The position numbers were made by a program, and so were the translations under genes. Positions 27,842 through 37,089 of a DNA stretch of 64,000 bases are shown here, piece by piece. The stretch lies in contig NZ_KE384463.1 of the NCBI RefSeq assembly GCF_000425845.1, positions 128,169 through 192,168 on the forward strand, read 5' to 3'. Source of the stretch: Jeotgalicoccus psychrophilus DSM 19085 (lineage in GTDB: Bacteria > Bacillota > Bacilli > Staphylococcales > Salinicoccaceae). The notes under the pieces were generated by a model, which was given only the letters and a program-made list of their open reading frames with translations, ran no database searches and was not told the DNA's origin. Position 1 is the first letter of the stretch; each line of letters opens with the position of its first letter.

Positions 27842-30445
27842 ATGGCTAAGTTAATTCTCATGGATGGAAACAGTATCGCTTTCCGAGCGTTTTACGGACT
27901 GCCTCTGTTAACGAATCAGAGCGGGCTTCACACGAATGCAATTTTCGGTTATGCGAGACTGCTTGAAAAAGTAATAAAAGAAGAACAGCCCGATTATTTT
28001 TTAGTGGCGTTTGACGCAGGTAAATCCACGTTCAGACATAAACAGTACACGGAATATAAAGGCGGCAGACAAAAGACCCCGCCGGAGCTCGGCGAACAGT
28101 TTGCACCGATCAGAAAATTAATCGATGCATACGGTATTAAACGTTTCGAGCACGAAGACTACGAAGCTGATGATATTATCGGGACGTGGACGAAGCTTGC
28201 TGACGAAGAGAAGTTTGAAACAATCGTTATTACAGGCGATAAAGACTTAACGCAGCTCGCTTCAGAATATACGAAAGTATATATTACGAAAAAAGGTGTC
28301 TCTGATATTGAAGTGTACACACCCGAACACGTCGCGGAAGTTTACGACGGTTTAGTGCCGATGCAGATTATCGACCTTAAAGGTCTGATGGGCGATAAGT
28401 CGGATAATATTCCCGGTGTTCCCGGTGTCGGTGAAAAAACTGCAGTTAAACTATTAAAAGAGTACAGCAGTGTGGAAAATGTTCTCGATAATATAGAGAA
28501 CATCGGCGGTAAGAAATTAAAAGAAAACTTAACGAATAATAAAGATATTGCTTTAATGAGTAAAGATCTCGCAACAATTTACCGCGATATGACATTCGAT
28601 TTTGAACTCGAAGAGCTTAAATTTAAGAACGAAGATTCAGCAGTGAAATACGAATTGTTTAAAGAGCTTGAATTTAACTCGCTTTTAGGAAACATGGAAG
28701 CAGCTGAAGTAGAAGAAGTGGCATCATTTACAGCTGAACCTACGGACAGTTTAAATGACTTCGGTGACGAGATCAGCATTTATCTTGAAGTTCACGATGA
28801 CAATTATTTAAAAGCACAGCCTGAATATATCGGTATTGCGGATGCGGATTCTGTTTTAGTAAAAGCTGCGTCTGAATTTGATGCCGATGAGCTCAGCCAG
28901 TTTTTAAATACACGCGAGTCTGTAACGACTTACGATTTAAAACGTCAGGTGGCTTTGTTGAATCATCTGAATGTAGAGTTCGATAACTTCACAGAAGACA
29001 TTATGCTCGGCAGCTTCTTATTAAATCCGTCGAAGAAAATTATCGATGTGGCGGAAACTGCTGCTTTATTCAACGTGTCGATTAACAGCGACGATTTCCA
29101 TTACGGCAAAGGGCGCAGCAAGAAAGACCCGGATGCTGGTGAAACGAAAGATTTCGTTGCCGATAAAGTCCAGGCGATTGAAAAAGTCAGAGAGCCAATG
29201 TCAGCTGAGCTTAAGGCTGATGAAATGTATGACTTATGGCAGGACCTTGAAATTCCATTATCAAAAGTACTCGTACAGATGGAACTTAAAGGCATTAAGA
29301 TTAAAACCGAACGTCTAAAAGAGATGGAAACAGAATTAAGCGGGCGTCTGCAAGATATCGAAGAAAAAATCTACGGACTTGCCGGGGAAGAATTTAATAT
29401 TAATTCTCCGAAACAGCTCGGGGTAATTTTATTTGAAAAACTTGAACTGCCTGCAATTAAAAAAACGAAGACGGGCTATTCAACAGCAGTCGATGTTTTA
29501 GAGCAGCTCGCGGATAAGCATGAAATTATCGAACATATTTTAACTTACCGTACAATCAGCAAGCTCCAGTCGACATACGTCATCGGACTGCAGGGTGAAG
29601 TCACTGAAGATTCCCGTATTCATACACGCTTTAATCAGACGCTCGCACAGACGGGACGTTTATCGAGTGTGGAACCGAACCTGCAAAATATTCCTATCCG
29701 TCTTGAAGAAGGCCGTAAAATCCGTCAAGCATTCGTGCCGTCAAAAGAAGGTAATGTACTGCTCGGACTCGACTATTCACAAATCGAACTGCGTGTCTTA
29801 GCGGCGATTACGAAAGACGACTCGATGATGGAAGCATTTACGAATGATATCGATATTCACACAAAAACGGCGATGGAAGTGTACGGCGTCGAATTGGATG
29901 AAGTCACTTCATTAATGCGCCGTAACGCAAAAGCGGTTAACTTCGGTATCGTTTATGGCATCAGTGATTATGGACTGAGCCAGAACTTAGGCATTACGCG
30001 TAAAGAAGCGGGGCAGTTTATCGACACATATCTAGAATCGTTTAAAGAAGTGAAGCAGTTTATGCACGACATTGTGCAGGACGCTAAACGCGACGGTTAC
30101 GTAACGACTATGCTGCACCGCCGCCGCTATGTGCCGGACGTGAACAGCAGAAACTTTAACGCACGTTCTTTTGCAGAACGTACAGCGATGAACTCGCCGA
30201 TTCAGGGGAGTGCTGCGGATATTATTAAACTTGCGATGGTGAAGTATGCCAAGAGCGAAGAAGCACAGAAATTTAATGCAGAATTATTATTACAAATCCA
30301 CGATGAGCTGATCTTTGATATTCCAGAGAATGAAGTAGAAGCCTTTATTCCGGTGATCAAAGATATTATGGAAAATGCTATAGACATCGACGTACCGCTG
30401 AAGGTAGATGCGGGGTACGGTACGGATTGGTATGAAGTGAAGTAG
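27842..30445 (+). CDS. polA: DNA polymerase I
   Basis: Repair and Okazaki-fragment polymerase, 867 residues. The N-terminal 5'-nuclease domain is intact (LMDGNSIAFRAFYGLP, EDYEADDIIGT, GDKDLTQL, LMGDKSDNIPGVPGVGEKTA). The middle 3'-5' exonuclease fold lacks the usual FDTET motif (YLEV in its place), so proofreading is probably lost, as in other Firmicutes. The polymerase domain has LDYSQIELRVLA (motif A), RRNAKAVNFGIVYG (finger, motif B) and QIHDELIFD (motif C). It heads the polA-mutM-coaE operon. Confidence 0.97.
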   Translation: MAKLILMDGNSIAFRAFYGLPLLTNQSGLHTNAIFGYARLLEKVIKEEQPDYFLVAFDAGKSTFRHKQYTEYKGGRQKTPPELGEQFAPIRKLIDAYGIKRFEHEDYEADDIIGTWTKLADEEKFETIVITGDKDLTQLASEYTKVYITKKGVSDIEVYTPEHVAEVYDGLVPMQIIDLKGLMGDKSDNIPGVPGVGEKTAVKLLKEYSSVENVLDNIENIGGKKLKENLTNNKDIALMSKDLATIYRDMTFDFELEELKFKNEDSAVKYELFKELEFNSLLGNMEAAEVEEVASFTAEPTDSLNDFGDEISIYLEVHDDNYLKAQPEYIGIADADSVLVKAASEFDADELSQFLNTRESVTTYDLKRQVALLNHLNVEFDNFTEDIMLGSFLLNPSKKIIDVAETAALFNVSINSDDFHYGKGRSKKDPDAGETKDFVADKVQAIEKVREPMSAELKADEMYDLWQDLEIPLSKVLVQMELKGIKIKTERLKEMETELSGRLQDIEEKIYGLAGEEFNINSPKQLGVILFEKLELPAIKKTKTGYSTAVDVLEQLADKHEIIEHILTYRTISKLQSTYVIGLQGEVTEDSRIHTRFNQTLAQTGRLSSVEPNLQNIPIRLEEGRKIRQAFVPSKEGNVLLGLDYSQIELRVLAAITKDDSMMEAFTNDIDIHTKTAMEVYGVELDEVTSLMRRNAKAVNFGIVYGISDYGLSQNLGITRKEAGQFIDTYLESFKEVKQFMHDIVQDAKRDGYVTTMLHRRRYVPDVNSRNFNARSFAERTAMNSPIQGSAADIIKLAMVKYAKSEEAQKFNAELLLQIHDELIFDIPENEVEAFIPVIKDIMENAIDIDVPLKVDAGYGTDWYEVK

Positions 30446-30454
30446 GTGGAATAG

Positions 30455-31318
30455 ATGCCGGAATTACCGGAAGTCGAACTCGTTAAGCGGGAACTCACGC
30501 CCGTAATCAATTTAAAAATTACGGATGTCTTGTTGTCGGAACATATTTATAACGGGCATAAAAGCAATAAACGTACGATAGTAAAAGACGATCTTGAAAC
30601 ATTTAAAGAGATTGTGACCGGCAAAACGATTACGCATATCGGACGCCGCGGAAAATATTTATATTTTTTAATTAACGATGAGTACAAAACTACACACTTA
30701 GTGAGCCATTTAGGCATGTCGGGGGCCTACTTTATCGTGTCGGATTTTGAAGATATTAAAGAACTTAATTTTAAGAAGCACTGGCAGGTTATTTTCTCAT
30801 TAGATAACGGTCAGAAGCTTGTCTATTCGGATATCCGCCGCTTCGGCGAAATGCATACGCATGACAGTCTGTCGGACTTTCCGCCGTTTGCTCGCATGGC
30901 GCCGGAGTATACGGATGCGCTCGGTTTTGATCATTTCATGCAAATGCTGCGCACGAAGAAATACGCAGAGAAGCCGATTAAAGTGGCGATTATGGACGGT
31001 GAAGTGATTCCGGGTGTCGGCAATATATACGCGGTTGAAAGCTTGTATCTGTCACACATTCTGCCGACCAGGAAAGTGAAAAATGTATCCGATAAACGGC
31101 TTCGTGAACTGTTCGACCGGATCACAGAAGTATTTGAGCTGTCATTATCCAGAGGCGGCTCAACGATTTCCGATTACCGGAGCGTAACCGGCGGCAAGGG
31201 TGAAATGCAAAACAGCTTTAGTGTGTATCAGCGGAAAGAATGTCCGCTCGGGCATCCGCTGACGACCCAAGTGATTAGTACGCGCAATACATTTTATTGC
31301 ACAACATGTCAGAGGTGA
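30455..31318 (+). CDS. mutM: Formamidopyrimidine-DNA glycosylase
   Basis: Removes 8-oxoguanine and formamidopyrimidines from DNA. 287 residues. The catalytic N-terminus is PELPEVELV, with Lys in GRRGKYLYF near residue 65, and the H2TH region VIPGVGNIYAVESLYLS. The C-terminal zinc finger is unusual: the expected first Cys pair C-x2-C is replaced by CPLGH, so only three Cys plus a nearby His remain (CPLGH ... CTTC). The protein is otherwise complete. It starts 9 nt after polA and its stop overlaps the SD of coaE. Confidence 0.94.
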   Translation: MPELPEVELVKRELTPVINLKITDVLLSEHIYNGHKSNKRTIVKDDLETFKEIVTGKTITHIGRRGKYLYFLINDEYKTTHLVSHLGMSGAYFIVSDFEDIKELNFKKHWQVIFSLDNGQKLVYSDIRRFGEMHTHDSLSDFPPFARMAPEYTDALGFDHFMQMLRTKKYAEKPIKVAIMDGEVIPGVGNIYAVESLYLSHILPTRKVKNVSDKRLRELFDRITEVFELSLSRGGSTISDYRSVTGGKGEMQNSFSVYQRKECPLGHPLTTQVISTRNTFYCTTCQR

Positions 31319-31326
31319 CCAAGTCT

Positions 31327-31920
31327 ATGTATAAAATAATCGGATTAACAGGCGGTATCGCCAGCGGTAAAACGACGGTGAGCGACTATTTAAAAGAGCG
31401 GGGCTATACTGTGCTCGACGCAGATGCATACTCCCGTAAGACGACGGCGAAAAATGGTCCGGCGATTCCGGCGATTAAACAAGCTTTCGGCGATGATATT
31501 GTCAATGCCGACGGTGGTCTCGACCGGAAGAAACTGGGCGGTATTATTTTTAATGATGCCGATAAACGCCGCCAACTGAATGGAATTGTACATCCGCTAA
31601 TCAGAGATATGATGAACAGTGATGAGCAGAAGTTTATCAAAAAAGGGCACGTGTTCTTAGATATTCCGCTGCTGTTTGAAAACGGCTTGAATGAACGCTG
31701 TGATTTTGTTGTTACAGTGTTCGTCGACCGTGATACTCAGATTAAACGTTTGACTGCAAGAAACGACTTAACTGTCGAAGAAGCAGAAGCACGGATTAAC
31801 AGCCAGATGCCGCTGACAGAAAAAGTGCGCAAGAGTGAATACCGGCTCGATAATAACGGAAATCTTGAAGCGTTATATGAACAAATCGACAGATTTACTG
31901 AAGAGTTGGAAAGTATGTGA
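31327..31920 (+). CDS. coaE: Dephospho-CoA kinase
   Basis: Last step of coenzyme A synthesis: phosphorylates dephospho-CoA at the 3' position with ATP. 197 residues. The P-loop is GLTGGIASGKTT at residues 5-16; DADAYSRK and the lid region RLTARNDLTVEEAEARI follow. The frame is open from 31297 inside mutM, but AGAGGTGA at 31310-31317 and the family start MYKIIGLTGG decide for ATG 31327. Confidence 0.95.
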   Translation: MYKIIGLTGGIASGKTTVSDYLKERGYTVLDADAYSRKTTAKNGPAIPAIKQAFGDDIVNADGGLDRKKLGGIIFNDADKRRQLNGIVHPLIRDMMNSDEQKFIKKGHVFLDIPLLFENGLNERCDFVVTVFVDRDTQIKRLTARNDLTVEEAEARINSQMPLTEKVRKSEYRLDNNGNLEALYEQIDRFTEELESM

Positions 31921-31927
31921 AACCGTG

Positions 31928-31956
31928 TTCAATGATTACTATAGTTGTGGTATAAT
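31928..31956 (+). promoter_or_regulatory. Promoter of gapB
   Basis: TTCAAT (31928-31933), 17-nt spacer, TATAAT (31951-31956). Confidence 0.65.
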
Positions 31957-31992
31957 ATTTATGAAAATGAACTTTCAAAAGGAGCTCTAGTC

Positions 31993-32997
31993 ATGAAAAA
32001 AGTTGCCATTAATGGTTTAGGTAGAATTGGAAGAATGGTGTTTCGAATTGTCTCAGAATCAAAAGAACTTGATCTTGTGGCAGTCAACGTAACATCACCT
32101 GCGAAAACAATCGCACATTTAATTAATTATGATACTACGCACGGTACATGGGACAAAAAAGTTGAGGTTAAAGGGGACAACATTGTAGTCGACGGTAAAG
32201 AAATTACTGTTACAAGTGACCGCAACCCTGCAAACTTACCATGGGCAGACCTCGGAGTCGATGTAGTTATCGAAGCAACAGGTGTGTTTAACCACGGTGA
32301 TAAAGCCCAGGCTCATATTGACGCCGGTGCTAAAAAAGTATTATTAACAGGACCGTCATCGGGCGGAAATGTGCAGACATTAGTTCGCGGCGTTAACTGT
32401 GCAACATTAGACACGTCATCATACGATGTATTCTCAAACGCATCATGTACGACAAACTGTCTTGCACCTGTAGCGAAAGTATTGAACGATGAGTTCGGAA
32501 TTAAAAATGGTCTTGTAACGACTGTACATGCGTACACGAACGACCAGATGAACCTCGACAACCCGCACAAAGATTTACGCCGTGCGCGCTCAGCTGCAGA
32601 AAATATTATTCCAACTTCAACAGGTGCTGCAAAAGCAACAGCTTTAGTACTTCCTGAACTTGAAGGCAAACTGGATGGTATGGCACTTCGCGTACCAGTT
32701 TCAAACGTATCATTAGTAGACTTAGTTGTAGATCTTGAAAAAGATGTAACTAAAGAAGAAGTTAATGAAGCGTTCAAGAAATACGAAGCTGACGCAATGA
32801 AAGGTATTTTAGGCGTAAGCGATGCACCATTAGTTTCAAGCGACTACAATACAGATCCACGCAGTTCAATCGTTGATGCAGACCTGACAATGGTTATGGC
32901 TGACAACAAAGTTAAAGTACTGTCATGGTACGACAACGAGTGGGGTTACTCTGTAAGATGTGTTGAATTAGCTGAAATGATCGCTAAAGATATTTAA
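31993..32997 (+). CDS. gapB: Glyceraldehyde-3-phosphate dehydrogenase, gluconeogenic GapB type
   Basis: Interconverts glyceraldehyde 3-phosphate and 1,3-bisphosphoglycerate; the GapB paralogue works toward gluconeogenesis, usually with NADP. 334 residues. Rossmann start INGLGRIGRMVFR; catalytic Cys in NASCTTNCLAP at about 152. After the second strand the sequence is AVNVTSPAKT, lacking the Asp that selects NAD in GapA, which agrees with GapB. Position coaE-gapB-nrdR is the known gapB locus. AGGAG precedes ATG 31993; the longer frame from 31945 overlaps the promoter. Confidence 0.92.
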   Translation: MKKVAINGLGRIGRMVFRIVSESKELDLVAVNVTSPAKTIAHLINYDTTHGTWDKKVEVKGDNIVVDGKEITVTSDRNPANLPWADLGVDVVIEATGVFNHGDKAQAHIDAGAKKVLLTGPSSGGNVQTLVRGVNCATLDTSSYDVFSNASCTTNCLAPVAKVLNDEFGIKNGLVTTVHAYTNDQMNLDNPHKDLRRARSAAENIIPTSTGAAKATALVLPELEGKLDGMALRVPVSNVSLVDLVVDLEKDVTKEEVNEAFKKYEADAMKGILGVSDAPLVSSDYNTDPRSSIVDADLTMVMADNKVKVLSWYDNEWGYSVRCVELAEMIAKDI

Positions 32998-33011
32998 CAA
33001 TAAAGTCACAG

Positions 33012-33039
33012 GAGGGTAGTTGATGCTATCCTCTTTTTT
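33012..33039 (+). terminator. Terminator after gapB
   Basis: GAGGGTAG (33012-33019) and CTATCCTC (33026-33033) form an 8-bp stem, followed by TTTTTT. Confidence 0.82.
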
Positions 33040-33079
33040 GCTACAATAAAAGTAATAATATGAACGAAGGAGTGCTGGT

Positions 33080-33499
33080 ATGAAATTAGTAAATAACGAC
33101 GGACAGAACACAGACCTGATTATCGAAGGCGAAACAGCCACATTTAAAGGAGAAGAATACGATATTCTTATCCATGACGGAGAAATCTCTGTTGCAGGAC
33201 ATATTGCAACGAATAACTTTATCGTAAAAGAAGAATATATTGAAGAAATGGTTGAGAGATTTAAAAGCCGTAAAGGCAACGTCGACCAGTACAACGGTTT
33301 TGCAGGCTTCATGCTCATTAAAAAAGAGAAGAAAATGTCAGTGCTGACAGGATGGGATTCAATCAAAGACTTCACAGCATGGGTGGAATCGGAAGCATTC
33401 CAAAACTCTCACGTTAAAAAAGAACAGCGCGTGAAATCACAAGGCAGCGATTACTTAGAAGCAATGCCTGTACGTGAAAGCTTCAGCGTCGAAGGATAA
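33080..33499 (+). CDS. ABM-domain (antibiotic biosynthesis monooxygenase-like) protein
   Basis: 139-residue cytosolic protein. An N-terminal 50-residue segment (IIEGETATFKGEEYDILIHDGE region) precedes a dimeric ferredoxin-like ABM domain with TNNFIVKEEYIEEMVERFKS, FAGFMLIKKEKKMSVLTGW and FTAWVESEAFQNSH. This layout recalls HmoB-type haem-degrading monooxygenases and staphylococcal TraP-like proteins; haem binding is not shown by any residue I could fix with confidence (a candidate His is in the last motif). Strong SD (AAGGAG) at ATG 33080. It stands between gapB and nrdR, which are adjacent in S. aureus, so it is an insertion. Confidence 0.72.
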   Translation: MKLVNNDGQNTDLIIEGETATFKGEEYDILIHDGEISVAGHIATNNFIVKEEYIEEMVERFKSRKGNVDQYNGFAGFMLIKKEKKMSVLTGWDSIKDFTAWVESEAFQNSHVKKEQRVKSQGSDYLEAMPVRESFSVEG

Positions 33500-33584
33500 A
33501 GTTTTCTCTTCATAAGCAGTTGTGTCACCTCTGTTGGGGCTGGCGTGGCTGTTTTTATTTTGGATTGAACTTTTAAAAATCGAC

Positions 33585-33955
33585 GATGACGGTATCGGGT
33601 GTTTATCCCGTCACTGTGACTTCGACGATGACGGGATTTGGTGTCTATCCCGTCACTGTGACTTCAACGATGACGGGATTTGGTGTCTACCCCGTCACTG
33701 TGACTTCGACGATGACGGTATCGGGTGTCTACCCCGTCACTGTGACTTCAACGATGAGGGGATGAAGTGTTTACCCCGTCACTGTCACTTCAACGATGAC
33801 GGGATGAGGTGTTTATCCCGTCACTGTGACTTCGACGATGACGGGATTGGATGTCTACCCCGTCACTGTGACTTCAACGATGACGGGATTTGGTGTCTAC
33901 CCCGTCACTGTGACTTCAACGATGACGGGATTTGGTGTCTACCCCGTCACAGCGA
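33585..33955. repeat. Family B tandem hairpin array B1: nine 42-nt units
   Basis: Units begin with GATGA at 33585, 33627, 33669, 33711, 33753, 33795, 33837, 33879 and 33921, an exact 42-nt period. Each has TGACGGG (small variants TGACGGT, TGAGGGG) and, about 13-15 nt later, CCCGTCA. Directly after, GTCACTGTGAC forms a second dyad that shares its left arm, so two hairpins exclude each other. The array lies 85 nt after the ABM gene, which has no convincing terminator, and ends about 40 nt before the nrdR -10 (TATAAT 33995-34000). A 169-residue open frame through it is an effect of the period. Confidence 0.95.
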
Positions 33956-34038
33956 CAATCTGCTTTCTTTTTTTATGTTTAGTGCTTTCGGTGTTATAAT
34001 AATTGAAACTAATCTATTATTAACGAGGTGAACATCAC

Positions 34039-34497
34039 ATGAGATGTCCAAAGTGTCAGCATACGAATTCGAAAGTTGTGGATTCGCGTCATGCAGATGA
34101 GATGAATGCGATTCGCAGACGCCGGGAATGCGATGATTGTCAAACGCGTTTTACGACGTTTGAGCGTATTGAATTGTCACCCCTTGTCGTTATAAAAAAA
34201 GATGGGACACGTGAAGTATTCGACAGATCGAAAGTACTGGACGGTCTGTTAAAAGCATGTGAAAAACGGACGATTCCTTATGATGAAATTGAAAAGCGCG
34301 CGGATAATGTTGAAGCGGCCTTACGAAATTTAAACAAGGCTGAAATTACTTCCAATGATATTGGCGAGTCTGTTATGCATGAATTAATTACTCTCGATCA
34401 GGTGGCTTACGTGCGTTTCGCATCGGTGTACAGAGAGTTTAAAGATATCGATCAGCTGATGGATATCCTCCAAAATTTAGAAAAAGGTAAGGCTTAA
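34039..34497 (+). CDS. nrdR: Transcriptional repressor NrdR
   Basis: Nucleotide-sensing repressor of ribonucleotide reductase genes. 152 residues: N-terminal zinc ribbon with MRCPKCQ and ECDDCQTRF, then an ATP-cone domain ([16 protein letters not shown]) that binds ATP or dATP. SD ACGAGGTGA before ATG 34039. dnaB follows with 1 nt between stop and start, so replication genes are cotranscribed, as in related species. No NrdR box was found inside the window. Confidence 0.96.
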   Translation: MRCPKCQHTNSKVVDSRHADEMNAIRRRRECDDCQTRFTTFERIELSPLVVIKKDGTREVFDRSKVLDGLLKACEKRTIPYDEIEKRADNVEAALRNLNKAEITSNDIGESVMHELITLDQVAYVRFASVYREFKDIDQLMDILQNLEKGKA

Positions 34498-34498
34498 C

Positions 34499-35845
34499 AT
34501 GAAATTTAATGAACGTTTAAAACCGAATACAGAGTTTATCGTTTACCAGCCGGGGACTCTTGCAAACGATGATTACGAAGTCTTAAATGCATTGTATTTA
34601 CCGGTGATCGGCACAGAGGCCTTTAGTATTTACTTGTATTTATTTGAGTCGACGAAGGTCCACGATACGCTTGCGGTGCGTTTTCACCGTGAGCTCATGG
34701 ATGAGCTGTCGATTAATTTGTCGAATTTTGAAGCGTCGCTCGATAAGCTGGAAGCGATTGGCCTCGTCAGAACCTATGTGTCGAACAAGGCGCACGATGA
34801 TTTGTTTGTCTACAGACTGCTGCAGCCGCTGACGCCGGAAATGTATTTCAAAGATCCGATGCTGTCGATGTATTTATATTCACAGGTCGGATCGGCTAAA
34901 TTTAACGATAAAAAAGAGCGTCTGATCTATCCGGAACTGCCGGCGGATATTACCGAGGTGACGAAGAAATTTACCGAGGTATTTTATCATTCGAGAGACG
35001 CTAAATTCCATACGCCGGACGATCACTTTAAACAAGATGATGTGTCCCGGGGGCCGGCGATTGATCTCGATGATTTCGATTTCGAAGTGCTGTTCACCCA
35101 TTTAAAAGGCACGCGCATCGATAAGCAGTTTTTCTCAAAAGAAGTGAGAAGGCTCGTCGTACAGCTGAGCCAGCTGTTTAAACTGAACGCGTATGATATA
35201 AAACAAATTCTGCTTCAGTCGACGAGTCCGCAGTTCGGAATCGATAAAGAACGTTTGAAAACTGAAGCACGCAAGTACTATCAAAAGGAATACGGCGAAG
35301 TCATTCCAAGCTTTACGACGGCAGAAGAAGCGCTGAAGCCGTCGAGCGATGAAACGTATTTAGAAAGTCTCGATAAAGTCAGTCCGCTCGACAGAATTAA
35401 CGATCTTAGAAGTTATAAACCGTCGGAGAATGATTTAAAAGTCGTGACGGAGCTAATTGTGAAAACCGGTCTTGAAAACGGAGTTATCAACGTGCTCCTG
35501 GAATATGCGATTCAGATGAAAGACGGTGATCTGCCGCTCAGATACGTCATGACTATCGCGGAAAATTGGGGTAAAGAAGGTTACCGCACAGCAGGCGAGG
35601 CGTACCAGTCGATTATGGAATTCCGTGAAGCTCAGGAAGAAAAACGCCAAAAACGCCAGTTTAAATATGCAGGTCCGGGCGAAGAACAGCCGGCTTGGCT
35701 GAAAGAAAAAACGACAGCGAAAAAACAGCCTGAAAAACCTGCTGCTGACAAGAGAGATGCTAAGAAGAAAAATAATGAACCGATGAAAACACTGAAAGAC
35801 GATGAAGATTTCAGTAAACTTATAAATAAATTTAGAGAAAATTAG
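34499..35845 (+). CDS. dnaB: Replication initiation and membrane attachment protein DnaB
   Basis: Firmicutes DnaB (not the helicase), which with DnaD and DnaI loads the replicative helicase. 448 residues: N-terminal winged-helix DnaB/D domain (YQPGTLANDDYEVLNALYLP region), middle DnaD-like helical domain with the motif seen as ALRYVMTIAENWGKEG-like PLRYVMTIAENWGKEG near residues 340-355, and a basic, disordered tail rich in Lys. Start ATG 34499; the preceding AAAAGGTAAGG acts as SD inside nrdR. Confidence 0.93.
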   Translation: MKFNERLKPNTEFIVYQPGTLANDDYEVLNALYLPVIGTEAFSIYLYLFESTKVHDTLAVRFHRELMDELSINLSNFEASLDKLEAIGLVRTYVSNKAHDDLFVYRLLQPLTPEMYFKDPMLSMYLYSQVGSAKFNDKKERLIYPELPADITEVTKKFTEVFYHSRDAKFHTPDDHFKQDDVSRGPAIDLDDFDFEVLFTHLKGTRIDKQFFSKEVRRLVVQLSQLFKLNAYDIKQILLQSTSPQFGIDKERLKTEARKYYQKEYGEVIPSFTTAEEALKPSSDETYLESLDKVSPLDRINDLRSYKPSENDLKVVTELIVKTGLENGVINVLLEYAIQMKDGDLPLRYVMTIAENWGKEGYRTAGEAYQSIMEFREAQEEKRQKRQFKYAGPGEEQPAWLKEKTTAKKQPEKPAADKRDAKKKNNEPMKTLKDDEDFSKLINKFREN

Positions 35846-35853
35846 GTGAGGCG

Positions 35854-36774
35854 ATGGAACCGTTAAGCAGTTTCGTTAAAAATTCTGAGAGGATTACAGA
35901 GAATAACGAACGTATTTATAACGAGATTATTAATCATCCGAAGATGAAGGCGTTCATGGATGCGCATGAAGGTGAAGTTACCCGCTCCATGATTCAAAAC
36001 GATTTGATGATTTTAAAACATTATATTAATCAGCCGACAGAATGTGAATCGGCAGGGGAGGGCAAATGCCTGAGTCACCCGGACGGTTTTATTATTAACC
36101 TTGAAATACGCCAGGGTCGTTTTAATATGATTTATTCAAAATGCCCGGTTAAAGCAAAACACGAGGAATTCATTAAACGTGAAAGCCTGATTCAGAGTTT
36201 TCATATTCCGCGCGATGTGCGTGAAGCGACATTCGATACGATTTTCCTAAACGATGATCGCCGGGATGTTTTAAAAAATGCGATTGAAAAAGCTGATAAA
36301 ATTGCGCGCGGCGAAGGTTTCCGCGGACTTTATATACATGGTGAATTCGGTATCGGTAAATCATATATACTCGGCTGTATAGCAAACGAGCTGAAAGAAA
36401 AGTCGATTTCATCGATGATGATTTACGTGCCTGAAATACTGCGCGATTTAAAATCCGGCTTTAACGACGGCACGACAAACGAGCGCTACGATGCTATCCG
36501 CAGCGCAGAAGTGCTGATACTGGATGATCTCGGAGCGGAAGATGTCACTGCTTGGAGCAGAGACGAAGTGATTACGAGTATTTTAAACTACCGTATGGTC
36601 GAACAGCTGCCGACGTTTATCAGTTCAAACTTTGCGATTAATGAATTAAAAGGCCGCTACAGCTACACGAAAACGAATGGCAAAGAAGAGACGAAAGCAC
36701 TCCGCATGATCGAGAGAATTCGTGCATTGTGTGAAGAAGTTGAGCTCTCAGGCGACAATTTAAGAAACACATAG
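35854..36774 (+). CDS. dnaI: Primosomal protein / helicase loader DnaI
   Basis: AAA+ loader of the replicative helicase DnaC. 306 residues. The N-terminal zinc-binding region has Cys residues in ECESAGEGKCLSHP and SKCPVKAKHEE. Walker A is GEFGIGKSY at about residues 166-174, Walker B VLILDDLGAED. AGGTGAGGCG precedes the ATG, 8 nt after dnaB. The nrdR-dnaB-dnaI order is conserved, upstream of the thrS T-box. Confidence 0.95.
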   Translation: MEPLSSFVKNSERITENNERIYNEIINHPKMKAFMDAHEGEVTRSMIQNDLMILKHYINQPTECESAGEGKCLSHPDGFIINLEIRQGRFNMIYSKCPVKAKHEEFIKRESLIQSFHIPRDVREATFDTIFLNDDRRDVLKNAIEKADKIARGEGFRGLYIHGEFGIGKSYILGCIANELKEKSISSMMIYVPEILRDLKSGFNDGTTNERYDAIRSAEVLILDDLGAEDVTAWSRDEVITSILNYRMVEQLPTFISSNFAINELKGRYSYTKTNGKEETKALRMIERIRALCEEVELSGDNLRNT

Positions 36775-36781
36775 CTTGATT

Positions 36782-37050
36782 TTGACAGGGTCATCGTGTA
36801 CTATATAGCTATATTTCATTAATAATCCAAGGACAATACAATTTTTAAAATGTTTATCAAAGAGAGTGCATGACCTGCTGAGACATGCATATAAACCGCG
36901 AATTGTTACTGCCTGAACACGGATGCTTTCTTAATCGAAAGCCGGGTGGACCGTTATCTCCAAGCTGAGACACGGGACATTTCTGTGTAAATCAGGGTGG
37001 TACCGCGGTAAAAGTCGCCCCTATTTTCTTAATAGGGACGGCTTTTTTTA
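36782..37050 (+). promoter_or_regulatory. T-box leader of thrS with promoter and terminator
   Basis: Begins with TTGACA at 36782-36787. The T-box core AGGGTGGTACCGCGG lies at 36994-37008, and the terminator hairpin (GTCGCCCCTATT / AATAGGGACGGC) with T-run at about 37012-37050. A candidate Thr specifier ACC is at 36895-36897 in ATAAACCGCG, before AATTGT that can close stem I with ACAAT near 36834. Uncharged threonyl-tRNA should favour the antiterminator and raise thrS expression. Confidence 0.9.
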
Positions 37051-37089
37051 TTTTTTAAAACTAAATTGGAAACTGAGAGGATGTTTAGC

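Noticed and set aside
29046-29318. Long shadow frames inside polA, thrS, pheT and other core genes
   Set aside because: They overlap well-supported genes completely, have no SD and no recognisable product.
33522-34031. 169-residue open frame with a 14-residue repeat
   Set aside because: It is array B1 read in a frame that stays open because the unit is 42 nt. No SD, no coding bias, and it runs into the nrdR promoter.
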